Assembly: GCA_030490835.1 (NCBI GenBank)
Contig: CM059971.1
Span: 77,704,224-77,768,223, forward strand
Direction of reading: 5' to 3'
DNA from: Annona cherimola
Lineage: Eukaryota > Streptophyta > Magnoliopsida > Magnoliales > Annonaceae
Length of the DNA stretch: 64,000 bases
Below are positions 1-11,401 of this stretch, piece by piece. Positions within the stretch are counted from its first letter, which is position 1. Every line of letters begins with the position of its first letter. The notes beneath the pieces were generated by a model that had not been told where the DNA came from, did no database searches, and saw only the letters and a program-made list of their open reading frames with translations. The position numbers and the translations under genes were made by a program.

Positions 1-650
1 TTAATAAACAAATTATAGTTGAAATATTTTTAATACATCAGGATTAGAATTAAGTTCTAACTTGTCCAACTCAATCTCTTGAGAGGATTAGTTATACATG
101 ACTATGTTTTTCCTAAACTTAATTAGGTTATTATCTACATGTTTATTTCCTGTTTTTTTTTCTTTTTATCTTATTTTGAAAAGTGTGATTTCTTCGAGAA
201 GTATACCATACATTACTACGCTTTTCCTAACATAATTAGATCATATGCCTATAAAGGCGTAGTCCCATTGGTAAAAATCTTGGCTTATATCTGGTTAGTT
301 GGAATTTTGATTCCTGCGAGTATTATTGTCATCCATTTGAGAAGCATTGGTCTTCCCAATAAAAGAAATAAGGTGAATTGAATGAATTAGACTTGAATCA
401 TAACAACATATAAGTGATATTGTAAAAGAAAATCATCAAAAATAAGTCATGTACTATTATTATCTTCGTTTACATAATTTATTAATTATTATATGTTTAC
501 ATGAAAAATGTAAATTTGTAACTCTTTTCTGAAAATGAAAACTTGCTAATTCCAACATTGTTCCAAAGCATCGGGATGCTTAGATGGACGGAGAAATGGG
601 GGTCTCACGATTTGTAACTCATTGAGATTTAGGTTCTACCTAATGGTTGA
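1..650. other. AT-rich intergenic DNA, no gene seen
   Basis: I see no supported gene here. A short open frame at 139-381 (80 codons) contains a hydrophobic stretch but has no recognisable domain, no coding-like composition and no supporting context, so I do not call it a gene. Confidence 0.5.
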
Positions 651-654
651 GGCA

Positions 655-1035
655 AACTTTTTGAATTTTCAAATATACATATTATCTATGCATTTAATCT
701 CGAATTTTCAAATATACATACTATCTATGCATTTAATCTCAAAAAAGCACATTATGTAAAAAACAGTTAATTAAATTTTTCTAAATGTCCAAAATACTTC
801 TATTATAAAATAATAAAAATGAAATAAATTAAAAAATAAAATTAAGATTCTCCAAATAGAAAGTTTATGTGTGTAAGTAAGGCATCAATTTGGTCTTAAA
901 TTTGATGACATATTAGTAAGTTTACATATTAACTATTAGTGTTAAATTATAGGATGAGAACTTTTGGAATTAAACATATTTGGAATGAAAACACTATAGA
1001 TATATTTAAGATTAAAGTAAATCATAACATGAGTA
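655..1035. repeat. Degenerate dispersed repeat (same family as 6945-7335)
   Basis: The segment shares a characteristic order of short motifs with 6945-7335: a run on the theme of AAATATACATATTATCTATG, then ATTTAATCTC, an AT-rich middle with a 'tccaaaatac' motif, and an end with 'ggaattaaacata'. It opens with a 39-bp unit repeated directly twice (663-701 and 702-740, one visible difference). The ends look weakly inverted relative to each other, which would fit an old MITE. Class unknown. Confidence 0.4.
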
Positions 1036-1622
1036 ATTGGGAAAAGTTCCCTTCTTTAATCTGGATTTAAATACCATTTCGCAGGGTGGTTTAAAGCAAA
1101 TTAAGCTCTCTAGGTTGCCATGTGATCATTCCAAGTCGTTGAAGATGCCTTCGGAGTTCGGAGATGGAGAAGGAACAGTAACGCTCTGCCCAGATTTACC
1201 AGAAAATAATCAATTGAATTAACTGGATCGGTGGTTCTTCTTGAACACAAAAACTGGAAAAAGTCTTACAATTGGTAAAAACTAGACTTTTCTGGAAAGT
1301 AGCTAAGGCAAGTGAAATTCCTCGCCATTTATAGCATGACTATTAACAATTCTTCAAGAATTCTCTTGACTTGTAGAGATTTCTGTCCTCCTGCTGTCTC
1401 TGATGGATAGATAAGAAAGTAACACCAAATAATAAGAAGTTACTGTATTGAGCTTTTGCACCTACTGCTAGATTGCTCTGAGAGCATCTGTAGAATGTGG
1501 ATGTGCATTTCCTACTAACGTTTTTATAAGATGAAGCTGTAATGCATTTACAAAGAGAAGAATCAGCATGCATCTGAATTTAGTGGAGAAACAGAGCAAG
1601 CCAGAAGGAACACGTGAGGGAC
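1036..1622. other. 3' flank of the CIPK gene
   Basis: This AT-rich segment lies directly downstream of the CIPK stop codon (the gene reads leftwards) and should contain its 3' UTR. I could not identify a convincing poly(A) signal. Short open frames here overlap the likely UTR and show no domain. Confidence 0.4.
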
Positions 1623-2987
1623 CTAAGCCTGCAGCAGCTGCTGCCCTCCTCCTGGCCATGTCCACGCGATGTCCTTGAGCCTCGGTCTTAGATCTTGGTT
1701 GCAGAATTTCTGATACTCCATTGTATCCCCAGCCGATTTCTTCACTTCCACCATGAAAAATGAGGGCGCCACCTCAAAAATTTCTGCATATATGGCCAAC
1801 TGACCCTTCCTTCCCTCCTTGCAGCCCTGTAGCTTCACCAAACCATCCTCTTTCTCCACCTCGAAGCGTTCCATCTCCGCGATCTCTTCCAGCTTCGAAA
1901 CAATTGCAGCAGCTGGCTTTTTGGTCACGAACCGGGCCTCCTCCTGCCTCCGGCTGCAGCCGTCCTCGAACAGCCCTGAGAGGTCGAAGCCCTTAGAGAA
2001 GGAAATGATATCGAAGGCATTGAGGGAGGTGGGCTTGATGGTGAGGGGAGATACTGGCTTCTTCTCCCCCTCCCCATCTGAGCCGTCCTTGGATGATGTT
2101 GTTAGAGCAGAGACGACATCTTTGATGTTGAGGGGGGCTGCGTCGGGCTCTGCATTCTCCAACACCACTGGTTCGAATCCCTTCTTGAACCAGGGGTTCT
2201 CGAGGAGCGTGGCTGTGGTGATTCTGGTGGAGGGATTGGGGTCGAGGATCCTGGCGAGGAGCTTGCAGACGTCAGGGGAGAACCAGTGGGGGTACTTGAA
2301 ATCACCCTTGATGATCTTCCTGTACATCTCCATGAGGTTTGTGTCGTGAAACGGGAGATAGCCGGCGAGCAGAACAAAGAGCACGACCCCACAAGACCAA
2401 ACGTCGGCTTTCGCCCCGTCATACCCCTTCTTGTTGATCACCTCCGGCGCGACGTACGCTGGGGTGCCGCAAGTGGTGTGGAGGAGGCCGTCGTTCCTGC
2501 GGGACTCCCAGAGCGCGCTGAGGCCGAAGTCGGAGACCTTGAGGTCGCCGTTGTCGTCGAGGAGGAGGTTCTCGGGCTTGAGGTCGCGGTGGTAGACGCC
2601 GCGGCTGTGGCAGTAGTCGACGGCCCCAATGAGCTGCTGGAAGTACTTGCGGGCGTCGTCCTCCTTGAGGCGACCGGCCTTGGCGATCTTGCTGAAGAGC
2701 TCGCCGCCGCGGACGTACTCCATGGCGAAGTAGATCTTGTTCTTGGTGGCCATGACCTCGTGGAGGTGGACGACGTTGGGGTGACGGACGAGACGCATGA
2801 CAGAGATCTCCCTCTTGATCTGCTCCGACATCCCGGCCCTGAAGACGCGCTCCTTGTCGATCATCTTGATGGCAACGCTCTGCCCGGTGGCGATGCTCCT
2901 GGCGTGGTAGACCTTGGCGAAGGTCCCCTGCCCCAGCATCCGGCCCAGCTCGTACCGCTGCATCAGCACCGTCCCCTTCTTCTCCAT
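1623..2987 (-). CDS. CBL-interacting protein kinase (CIPK/SnRK3 family), intronless
   Basis: Uninterrupted 454-residue Ser/Thr kinase of the plant SnRK3/CIPK family. These kinases are activated when calcium-loaded CBL proteins bind their regulatory tail, and they phosphorylate ion transporters and other membrane targets. The kinase domain occupies about residues 12-267: glycine loop LGQGTFAKV (18-26), catalytic Lys41 in VAIK, HRD at 133-135, DFG at 153-155 and APE at 180-182, so it looks active. The CBL-binding NAF motif is present (Asn323-Ala-Phe325), followed by a PPI-like region near 350-385 for type 2C phosphatases. Length is normal for the family. The start is chosen because [15 protein letters not shown] is the usual CIPK N-terminus. 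The absence of introns places it in the intron-poor CIPK group, closest in my memory to Arabidopsis CIPK2/10/20. Family is certain; orthology is not. Confidence 0.96.
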   Translation of the reverse strand: MEKKGTVLMQRYELGRMLGQGTFAKVYHARSIATGQSVAIKMIDKERVFRAGMSEQIKREISVMRLVRHPNVVHLHEVMATKNKIYFAMEYVRGGELFSKIAKAGRLKEDDARKYFQQLIGAVDYCHSRGVYHRDLKPENLLLDDNGDLKVSDFGLSALWESRRNDGLLHTTCGTPAYVAPEVINKKGYDGAKADVWSCGVVLFVLLAGYLPFHDTNLMEMYRKIIKGDFKYPHWFSPDVCKLLARILDPNPSTRITTATLLENPWFKKGFEPVVLENAEPDAAPLNIKDVVSALTTSSKDGSDGEGEKKPVSPLTIKPTSLNAFDIISFSKGFDLSGLFEDGCSRRQEEARFVTKKPAAAIVSKLEEIAEMERFEVEKEDGLVKLQGCKEGRKGQLAIYAEIFEVAPSFFMVEVKKSAGDTMEYQKFCNQDLRPRLKDIAWTWPGGGQQLLQA

Positions 2988-3420
2988 TTTTCTTAATTTT
3001 TAATTTCTCTCCGGCCGAAGACCCCCTGTCACAAGCGTCCACCCTCTTGTTTCCCCATCCTCCTCCTGCGCAATCTTAAGTACCTTTTTATTTTTTATGA
3101 ACAGAAGATAGGAACGCTAATGAGGGTGGAGAAGAGGGGGCGGGCGTTCCCAGCGGTTTCGTCGATGCAGAGATGGCTGTAACGACAAACGATTAATAAC
3201 AATAAAACAAAAAAGGAGGAGGAAAGGGAAAGCGGGAGGAAGACAGGGACTCGCGAAAAAGAGAAATGTGCGTGTGGGGGGTTGCTGCTCTTGAGAGAAG
3301 AGATCCGCGGATTGCGTTGCGTAGAGGGATTGGATGGAGGTTGCTCCGCGTAGCCATGTTTAAGCCGTGGATTTTTCACCACATGCCCGTCGTTTTGTCT
3401 CGGTGCCAATCTCGAGAACG
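2988..3420 (-). promoter_or_regulatory. Presumed leader and proximal promoter of the CIPK gene
   Basis: On the minus strand, the 430 bases upstream of the CIPK start are rich in C and T (for example around 3200-3300), as is common in plant 5' leaders and core promoters. I see no clean TATA box at a fixed distance. The TATTATA-like run near 3620-3630 is a weak candidate and would imply a leader of about 600 bases. Confidence 0.35.
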
Positions 3421-4044
3421 ACGTGACGCCACCTATGGCGTATAAGAAAAAATCTCGACTGGCCCCAAGACGAACGGTTCAGATATGGATGACACGGAGG
3501 GAATCCGAGAAAGAGACTGCAGCCGTGAAAATGCCGGTCCGACGGGAGCGAGGATAAGAGATGGCATTGTGCTGGTGTGCTGTCTCCGACGGATTAAGCT
3601 CTTTTCAAAAGTACATTGCATATAATATAGTTTTAATATCTCTACCATTAGCTACATTCTAGTTGAAGTTTAATACTGTTAGAAAATTTACTTATTTAAA
3701 TATTTTTTAATAATTAAATTTATTAAAAATATTTATTTTTAAATGATATTAGTTCTATAAATATTATATCATTCTAATTTTTTGATATAAATATATTTTA
3801 TTATGCTAAACGCAATGTGCGAATCTGATTTGAAAAAACGATTAATTTTTATATATCAAATTATTTGATATTATAAATCAGTACGCATATATTCATCACA
3901 ATAGAAAATATAAATTAATACATACATAATCCTCACATTATAAGAAATCCTATAATAATCCTCACATTATAAGAAATCCTATAACACTCCCATTCGCAGG
4001 AGGACCCACCACGGAGGGTCGGCAATTCCAACAGCAGGCGCATG

Positions 4045-4052
4045 GGCACAAC
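4045..4052. repeat. 8-bp target-site duplication, left copy
   Basis: GGCACAAC immediately left of the hAT-type element; the same eight bases follow the right terminus at 4602-4609. Confidence 0.85.
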
Positions 4053-4601
4053 TAAGGGTGTTAATGGTCATGGTCAACCCGTTAACATGCTCGTTCAACC
4101 CATTAATAAATGGGTTTGAGTTGAAATTTTTGAATAAATGGGTTATGATCCGCCAACCCGTTCAACCATTTAATTAAATAAACGGATTAGGGTTGAGGCT
4201 TCGCAACCCGTCCAACCCGTTCAACCCGTATAACTCATTTAATATAATATATTATAATATATATATATATATAATATTTATAACAGGAATTGACATTAAA
4301 GAGATGACTTGAGATTGGTGCTGATGTTTTCAAGCTAAAATAAATTAAATTCAGGTATGTTAGCTTCGAATTATTTAATTTATTTAAATTTACATATTTT
4401 ATTGAAGATTTTTAGCATGAAAATTAGTAATAAACACAACCCGTTAACAACCCGTTAACCCGTTTATTAAATGGGTTGTAAATGGGTTAGGGTTGAAGTT
4501 TTTTAAATGGATTAATAAATGTATTAGGGTTGAGATATATTAAATGAGTTAAGATTAGGATTAGGCTCCAACCCGTTCAACCCGATTCGTTAACACCCCT
4601 A
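4053..4601. mobile_element. Non-autonomous hAT-type element (549 bp)
   Basis: The element starts TAAGGGTGTTAA and ends TTAACACCCCTA, imperfect terminal inverted repeats of the type seen in many plant hAT MITEs. It is flanked by a perfect 8-bp duplication (GGCACAAC), the length produced by hAT transposases. The subterminal DNA on both sides is packed with variants of AACCCGTTCAACCCG and its complement, probable transposase-binding repeats. There is no open frame of note, so it must have been moved in trans. The middle (4240-4280) is a TA-rich run. Only the superfamily is assigned. Confidence 0.88.
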
Positions 4602-4609
4602 GGCACAAC

Positions 4610-6285
4610 GCCCACGACACCTTCCAATGCACCAAGAGAGCGCCGGAGGCTTTAGAAATTAGTAATTAATATTGTAAAAAAAAAAAAAAAAAACAGCGCA
4701 TAGATGGTTGGTTATAACTAATTATTTCCATATATTAATTTTAATATGAAAACATAACAAATAAACGGTCTGGATGTTTCATTAAACATCACAAAATGTT
4801 GATTTTGAAAGTGTTCGTTCGAGGGAAAGAATCGGCTGCTCGTGAAAATCCGCAGGGCGGGTTGCTTGGGAGCACGAGCAGATCCATTCGAGTAACGTGC
4901 GAAGATATTGGGCACGTGCATCAGAAGCCAAAATTGAAAAGAGTACGACCCGCGGCCACAACCACACGACCAGCTCATTTTCTCTGGCTAGAAGATGATA
5001 AGAAGATTTTTATTTCTTGACCTGAGCGGGGTTTGGTCGAACGACAGTTTTTAGTGGCGCTAACGGACGGTGTTGATCTTCCACGCGCCTCCAATGCCTG
5101 GAAGGCGCAACGCGTTCGGCTTTTTCGAGTCCCGGAGTCAAAGACAGTCAATATAATACAGCGTGTAATGGGTCGCTGATTGCCCATTGCAAGCTTAATC
5201 CATGTAAGACAGGTGATACGACCTTACTTGCACATACTTCCGCTTAGTTTTACTTTTCAACAGAGGGTTTGTATGAAATTAGGAATGGGAATTGATATAA
5301 GTTTTAACCGGCTGGACAAGGTGGGTTTGATATTCACTTTTTTTTTTTTTTTTTTTTTTTCCAATAAGATTAAGGGCAAACTTCAAGGTGGTATTGGGCT
5401 GATTCCTGGTCAGTGGACCGGATAAAAAATGAGGGCCAAATAAGATGATTTTAAAAATTTATATACCTATCAAATATAAAAATATATATAATAAACTTAA
5501 ATGTTATATGCTTCAATATTTCATTAATTATTAAAAGACACATAATTAATAAAACAACATGAGAAAATATAGTATAAATTTATTAAAATATATTAATATA
5601 CAATTATACGTAAGAGTTATATGTGGGTAAATTTCTCTTATTGATTCTTATATTGTTTTCTGGATAAACTGATTTTTTTATTGTTGATATCGTTGATTAT
5701 AAAAAAATAAAATTTTTAAAAGAAAATAATAATAATAATATTTAAACATAAGTTTATAATTTTTAATAAATTAATATATGTGAGGCGTGTCGGACATGGT
5801 TGACCCATCGGATCTTATTTTTAAATTCGTATCAAAATTTCTGACTCATTCCTACACTGGGTCAAAAATATATTGGTTTTACCTAATAAAAAGAAGTGGG
5901 GTTAAGGCCAAGTCACAGGTTGACCCATCTCAATTCTCACCCTTATATAAAACCTGTCATTACACCACTACAGGTCGTCTTTCAAATAGCCTCTCTTTGT
6001 TCATCCTTACCAAGCATAGGTATTTTTTCAACCAGTGTGTTAAGAAGTCATCCATTTTAATGTTGTTCATACTCATTTTTGCATTAACTATCATATTTAA
6101 TGCTCCTGGCATAATGGGACAATTTTTACCCTTCTAAAAATTGTCAATGAGTTTATAAAATACCAAACAAACCTTAAAAAAAAGCAAGACATGTGACATA
6201 TTAACTATGACATACTCTAATATAAATGTTACACAATGTTGCCATATAACTCCTTTAATTTTAAAAATTCTAATTCCTAATGAAA
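4610..6285. other. Intergenic DNA without a recognised gene
   Basis: Mixed AT-rich DNA with a poly(A) run near 4676-4694 and a poly(T) run near 5338-5360. The part at 4800-5200 is richer in GC but has no recognisable coding signal; short frames there do not resemble known domains. A possible old TIR element spans about 5280-5950: GAATGGGAATTGATAT on the left faces an approximate inverted copy on the right (ATCTCAATTCTCACCC). I could not find a target duplication. Confidence 0.35.
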
Positions 6286-6289
6286 AATC

Positions 6290-6640
6290 TAATTCTTTTA
6301 TCGTATTTAACATTATTTTTTATATAGGAGACTAAGTTTTATGATGGGTCACATTTGTTGAAAAATATATATATTCATGTCTAAATTATGAAAAACACTT
6401 AAATTTATTTACACATGTATTAAAATATAATAATACTTTATAAAATCATTTATCCACATAAAATGATATTTTTAGATGGTTTATATCTTGAAAATACAAC
6501 TTTAAATTTGATATTTAATATTAAACCATTTTATTACGCTGATTTTTAATGGGGCCCATGTATAGTAATATTAAACAAATAAAATGATATTAAGCACAGT
6601 AGATATAGTGGATTTTCATTAACCATTAAGATATTAAAAC
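6290..6640. repeat. Degenerate MITE of the GTTGATTTT-core family
   Basis: Shares a long internal order of motifs with segments at 17650-17987, 29980-30370 and 48595-49025 and with the arms of the palindrome at 35036-35775: a 'tttataaaatcatttatccac' type run, then 'gatggtttatatcttgaaaa', then an 'attttattacgctgatttt' core, then 'ggggcccat'. Termini are eroded and no target duplication is clear. Confidence 0.5.
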
Positions 6641-6659
6641 TAGATGGAGTTGCATAGAA

Positions 6660-6935
6660 AATAAGTTTTATAAAAGCAAGACTAGGGAAGAATAATGTAA
6701 GAGGACTTTTCATAATTAATTTTTTAGTGGGATTGTGGGATGGGGTGGGAAGTGTAAGATAGAATATTTTAAAAATCATGTGATTAATAGGAAACGATAT
6801 GGGTAAAGTTGGAATAATTAGGATTGTTAAAAGGAAAAATGATTGAAACGTAGGATAAAAATGGAAAAATATGATTATTGATGAATTAATTATTAACATT
6901 GAGAAACACTCCCGCACATTACCATGGTTTCCCAC
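6660..6935. repeat. Dispersed repeat shared with 58070-58320
   Basis: Several blocks occur in the same order here and at 58070-58320: 'gtgggattgtggga', 'aaaaatgattgaa', 'gaaaaatatgattattgatg', 'cattgagaaa' and 'ccatggttt'. The two are clearly related but diverged. Class unknown. Confidence 0.45.
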
Positions 6936-6944
6936 TCATTATTT

Positions 6945-7335
6945 TTCCAAAATATTAAATATACCTATTATATTTGTATTTAATCTCAAAAATAGCAATT
7001 CTAGTAATGTCCGTTATGGAAGTTAACGGGTATTTGTTCAAATATTTATTATATTTCATAAATGTTCAAAATACCCTTAATATAAAATAATAAAATATGA
7101 AATAAAATAAAATTATAGCTTTACAGATTTACAGCTGTTATGCAATTAGGATATTAGTGAATTATGATATTCAAATATGTCCTTCCAACCCTAAGTTTTA
7201 TCAGTATTTGATGAAACCTTTATAATGAAATAGGCATTTTTGGAATTAGATGTAAACATAGTGGATATATTTGAGATTTTTGAAACATAGTAGGTATTTT
7301 TGAAATTAAGGCCAAACATATTAACTATATTTGAA
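6945..7335. repeat. Degenerate dispersed repeat (same family as 655-1035)
   Basis: Begins with 'aaatatacctattatatttg' and ends with rearranged inverted versions of the same theme ('actatatttgaaa'), with 'ttggaattagatgtaaacata' near the right end. This suggests an old MITE with inverted ends. It carries no coding sequence. Confidence 0.45.
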
Positions 7336-9205
7336 AAAAAAAAAAAAAGAAAGAAGAGGCAAGGAAGCAGCTATCTGAAAGAGAAGGAAGAGTACAAATC
7401 CATGTAGAATATTCTCTAGTGGATAATAATATAGCGATAATTTCTTAAGATAAGGAAAATTATTTTTACTTAAATTAAATTATAAATGTTTTTAAAGTAG
7501 TAAAAACTTCTAATTAATTTTCAGTCATAAGTATGTTTAGTATAAAATTTAAAAATTCTAATTGTACATTAATTTATCAATATTTTTAAAGTACTAAAAA
7601 TTTGCTAGTTAACTTTTTCATAAGTACTACAAAGGATCGAAGGGTGTATTTACATACGTAGTAGACTTAAAGTGAGATTGTGAGAGTTTCAAAATAGGAA
7701 AGGAGTAGAATTCTAGGAGTAATTAGAGTCCTTTAAAATATCTTTCGTTCCCCCTCAAGGATTACAAGAGTCTTCTTCTTATAAGGAACCAAAAGTTAGT
7801 TGCTATAATGGGTGATTTACACATATAGTTGGCAAAATATTAGGATTGGTTCTACGTGGTTTTTGGTAGTGGAAAATTAGAGACTTTAGATTTATGTGGC
7901 CCTTACAAGTATGTTTACTATGATATTTAATAATTCTAATTGTATAATCTTATATGACATTGCATTTTCATGTTTTAAGTTTACATAAAACATAGCCCAC
8001 ATAAAATTTTAATTAAATATAAACAGAATTGAAAATAGTCTATGGTCATTACAATAAGCCCTTCTTTTACAGAAATTATCAATGCTCATTTATAAATTAT
8101 TTAATCCTGGAATTTATTATTTAATTTTTATTAAATCTTAAAATTAACTATAATACATTGTATATTTATGTAAATTATCACCTACAAAGTAAAAACAAAT
8201 TATTATCAAATTTTAATGAAGAAAATTTATTTGTTAGTAATATAAAACTTAAACATTAAAATTCTAGTAAATACAAGTTTAAAATACCTACGCCTAACAA
8301 TTTTAACCCAAGAATTCTTTAATTTTAAAGTCATTTCAACAAATAACTTTTGTAAATAGGTTTAGTTTAAAATAGTAATCGGAATGATGTCTTTTTACTT
8401 GGATAATCTAATACAAGAAATATGATTAAAACTTTCACTTGAAAATTGAGAAATATATTTCTAGATTAAAATTTTTAATGATTAAAATTAGGACTAATTC
8501 CTTAGCCATTTTTATCCAAAAAAAAAACCTTAGCCATTAAATTTACAAATTATTTAAAAATGATTTATTTCTTTTAATTAAATTTGTAAAATGTCCATAC
8601 AATTTATTTAAACACTATATATCATATTTTTGTTGATTATATTTTATATTAAATGTTATTTCTTCTTTTAAAAATATAAATCGATCCATTTATATATCAA
8701 ATGATTATAAAAACTATCGTATATCATGGAAATACTTTAAAATAATAATTGAATGATTTAGAGTTTAATCCATATGAGCAACTAATATCTTTATTTTTCT
8801 GAATTTATTTAATTTCGAATTAAAATTCAGGCGACTTAATCTTTTGAAAATAAATTTGATAAAATTATGCAATATGTCATAATACTTTTTGTAAAACAAA
8901 TTCAAAAAATACGATGTAGAAAAACTAATTTTCATGACTTAAGAAATATTATCGTGTTATGGTCGAGTTCGTAAAATGTAAAAAATTTTCACTCTTTTCC
9001 CTCACACATTTTAATATTATTTTATATCGTAGTTATTCAATTATTCCATATTTTTATTATAACATCTGTATTTTAGTTTTTTTTTTTTTTACATCTTTTC
9101 ATACAAATGTTCTAACCATTTCATCTTTATTCTTTTTATTCATAGTTATCATAAGTTTCTCACTTTTGAAATCTTCTCATAACTTGTTTTTATACAGTGG
9201 ATCCT
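7336..9205. other. AT-rich intergenic DNA, nothing recognised
   Basis: About 1.9 kb with very high AT content and only short open frames. I see no domain, RNA gene or well-bounded repeat. Confidence 0.4.
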
Positions 9206-9232
9206 AAAATAGAAATAGAAATAGAAATAGAA
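9206..9232. repeat. Short tandem repeat (AGAAAT)n
   Basis: Four to five direct copies of the hexamer AGAAAT/AAATAG. Confidence 0.85.
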
Positions 9233-9583
9233 AACCCGCGTTTGCGATTCCCACTAAACGGCGCTTTCAAGCTACAATGATTACCAGTTACGCCACATGT
9301 CTTAGCTTGATTGAGACAACTACAGGTTATGATTACCAGACATGATAATAAAGAGCAACATGTAATCCGTGTCCTAATTAAATGTGCATGTGATCGCAAA
9401 TGACTCTGTTTCCCCGCTCACCAACCACCAAACACGTGAGCATTGCCGTCTATTCACCACCAAAATATCTCAATATGCAATTATTCAAAGTTGGTTAACG
9501 CCGTCGATGTATCTATTCACGACCAAAATAATTATTTTCACTTTTGAAAACTTTTCTCTCACCTCCTTCACTTTTGAAAAGTT

Positions 9584-9881
9584 TTAAGGTGTGTTTGGTT
9601 GGAGGTAAAATTTTTTTATAAAAACTTTTCATAATAGAAGTTGTACAGTTGATAGAAAATGATGTAATATGATAGGAGTAATAATGAGGTGTAAAGAGAA
9701 TAAAGTTAAAATAGATGCGGTAGTTGTATGGGTATTTGTGTTGAAATAATTGAAAAGTATAGTTGTTTATATAGAAAAATGTGAAAAAATAATTAAAAAA
9801 TAAAGTAGTTATGGAAAGTAAAAAGTTTTTAATTGAAAAGTTTTCATTGACATGTTTTATGTGTAACAAAACACACCCTTA
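9584..9881 (-). mobile_element. Tourist-like (PIF/Harbinger) MITE, copy T1
   Basis: The element at 9587-9878 (292 bp) starts AGGTGTGTTTGG and ends with the imperfect inverse AAAACACACCC. It is flanked on both sides by TTA (9584-9586 and 9879-9881), the 3-bp duplication expected of PIF/Harbinger transposases. It is a member of an eight-copy family in this window and lies opposite in orientation to T2. There is no coding capacity. Confidence 0.85.
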
Positions 9882-10284
9882 ATTTAAGTTCTAGACGTCA
9901 ATATTCTATTTCTACTTCTACCGTTTTACTTGCTGATTTTTATGAGATAACATGAATTTTTTAGTCACCAAATTTTTTGCTAGTAACGCATCTCAAAATT
10001 GATAAACGGACTTTCATTATATTACCGCAGGTGTGTTTGGTCCACTGAAAAAAAAAAAAAAAAGAGTTTTCAGGAGGAAAAGAGAAAGTGATGTATATAG
10101 GATGGAAGTAATAATTATGTGTGAAAAAGAATTGAAAAAGAATTGAAAAAGAAAGATGAAGAAAAAAGTAACGGCAACATAGTCTTTATTGTTAGGTTTA
10201 TAACTTATCTAAAAATATATTTTTCTATCTTGGTCATTGAAAATTTACCCAAAACAATAAAAGACCATGCTCATAATACAAATT

Positions 10285-10385
10285 GAAGGTACTAAATAAG
10301 AGATAAAAGCTCTCCTCTTGGCTCGAACTCGAGTCAACTAGCATAAGGGTCAGGGTATCATTGAACTGAGCTATGCATTAAATGG
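10285..10385 (-). repeat. Possible tRNA-derived SINE fragment
   Basis: Read on the minus strand, the segment has a box-A-like TAGCTCAGTTCA and, about 35 bases later, a box-B-like GAGTTCGAGCC. These are the two internal RNA polymerase III promoter elements. It does not fold into a complete tRNA by eye, so a SINE remnant is the likeliest reading. Confidence 0.35.
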
Positions 10386-10408
10386 CTAAAAGTAAAATAA
10401 TGGTTTAT

Positions 10409-10699
10409 GGGTGTGTTTGTTTAGGGTAAAAAAGTGTCAACTAAAACTTTTCAATCTAAAACTTTTCACTCTCCATAATTATTCTATTTTTTAATTATTT
10501 TTTCACATTTTTCTATACAAACTACCCTACTTTTCAATCATTTCTACACAACTACTCATACAACTAACCTATCTATTTTAACTTTATTCTCTTTACTCCT
10601 CATCATTATTCCTATTATATCACATTATTTTCTATTGATTTGACAACTTCTACTCCAAAAACTTTTCATCAAAAATTTTACCTCCAACCAAACACACCC
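10409..10699 (+). mobile_element. Tourist-like MITE, copy T2
   Basis: 291 bp, starting GGGTGTGTTTG and ending CCAAACACACCC. The interior is the reverse complement of T1 over its whole length, with modest divergence. The flanking triplets (TAT and TGT) no longer match, so the target duplication is decayed or the ends are slightly rearranged. T1 and T2 lie 530 bp apart as an inverted pair. Confidence 0.82.
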
Positions 10700-11401
10700 T
10701 GTATATGTAAAGAAAAGTGTGTTTGTTGAATAGAAATGTGTGAAAATTTGATGAGAAAAAAAATTTCCATTGTCAGACAACAATTATTATGAACCAACTT
10801 CTCGTTCTCCTTCAAGTTGGGTGAAATAGATGCCGGGCCGGCGAAGCCTTAGGATTTTGAGCGCAGTCCATATCAAATACAATCTGAAAAATGTACATTT
10901 AAAAAATATGTGTTAGTGGTCCATGTCAAGTACAATCTGAAAATGTACATTTATTTGAAAAATCCCATCGCGAGTCCACGACCCTCACGAAACTGTACAT
11001 TTTTTATTTCCATCTAGAATTAAATAAATATATTAATGAATTAAAAAAATGAATCACAGATAATATATTTCACTTACTGTTCCAAAGTGATCTGAATCGT
11101 TAAAGAAGAACTATCACAGTATCTTTTGTTCATAATTTTCTTAATTTAAACGTTTTATTTTTTTCGAAGGAGGACATGGAATTATATGCATCTGAAAAAA
11201 AGAGAGGTTTGGGTGGGAATGAAATCCCACCATCGAAGTAAGGACTTGCAGAGAGTATGAACCGCGTCCCTGGTGATGCCCAGCAAAATTTGTACAGCGT
11301 GTTTTCCTTTTTAAGCCATTTTTGAAAAATTATTATTGCGCGGTGATAGAAGCGGGACAAATGGTGAAAATTTTCATTACAAGAGTAAATCGTAAAACTG
11401 A
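10700..11401. other. AT-rich intergenic DNA, nothing recognised
   Basis: No supported gene. The segment contains a short direct repeat on the theme of 'tacaatctgaaaaatgtaca' near 10880-10955. Confidence 0.4.

Noticed and set aside
139..381. 80-codon frame with a hydrophobic segment
   Set aside because: No homologue recognised, AT-driven residues (Phe, Ile, Tyr), and no gene context.
2286..2996. 236-codon open frame on the plus strand
   Set aside because: It is the complement of the CIPK kinase domain; its Val/Glu/Leu-rich protein is a mirror of the coding bias. No domain.
2419..3042. 207-codon minus-strand frame overlapping the CIPK start
   Set aside because: A shifted frame of the CIPK coding DNA, giving an Arg/Pro/Gln-rich artefact.
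10285..10385. Intact tRNA gene on the minus strand
   Set aside because: Box A-like and box B-like words are present, but I could not form acceptor and anticodon stems; kept only as a possible SINE fragment.
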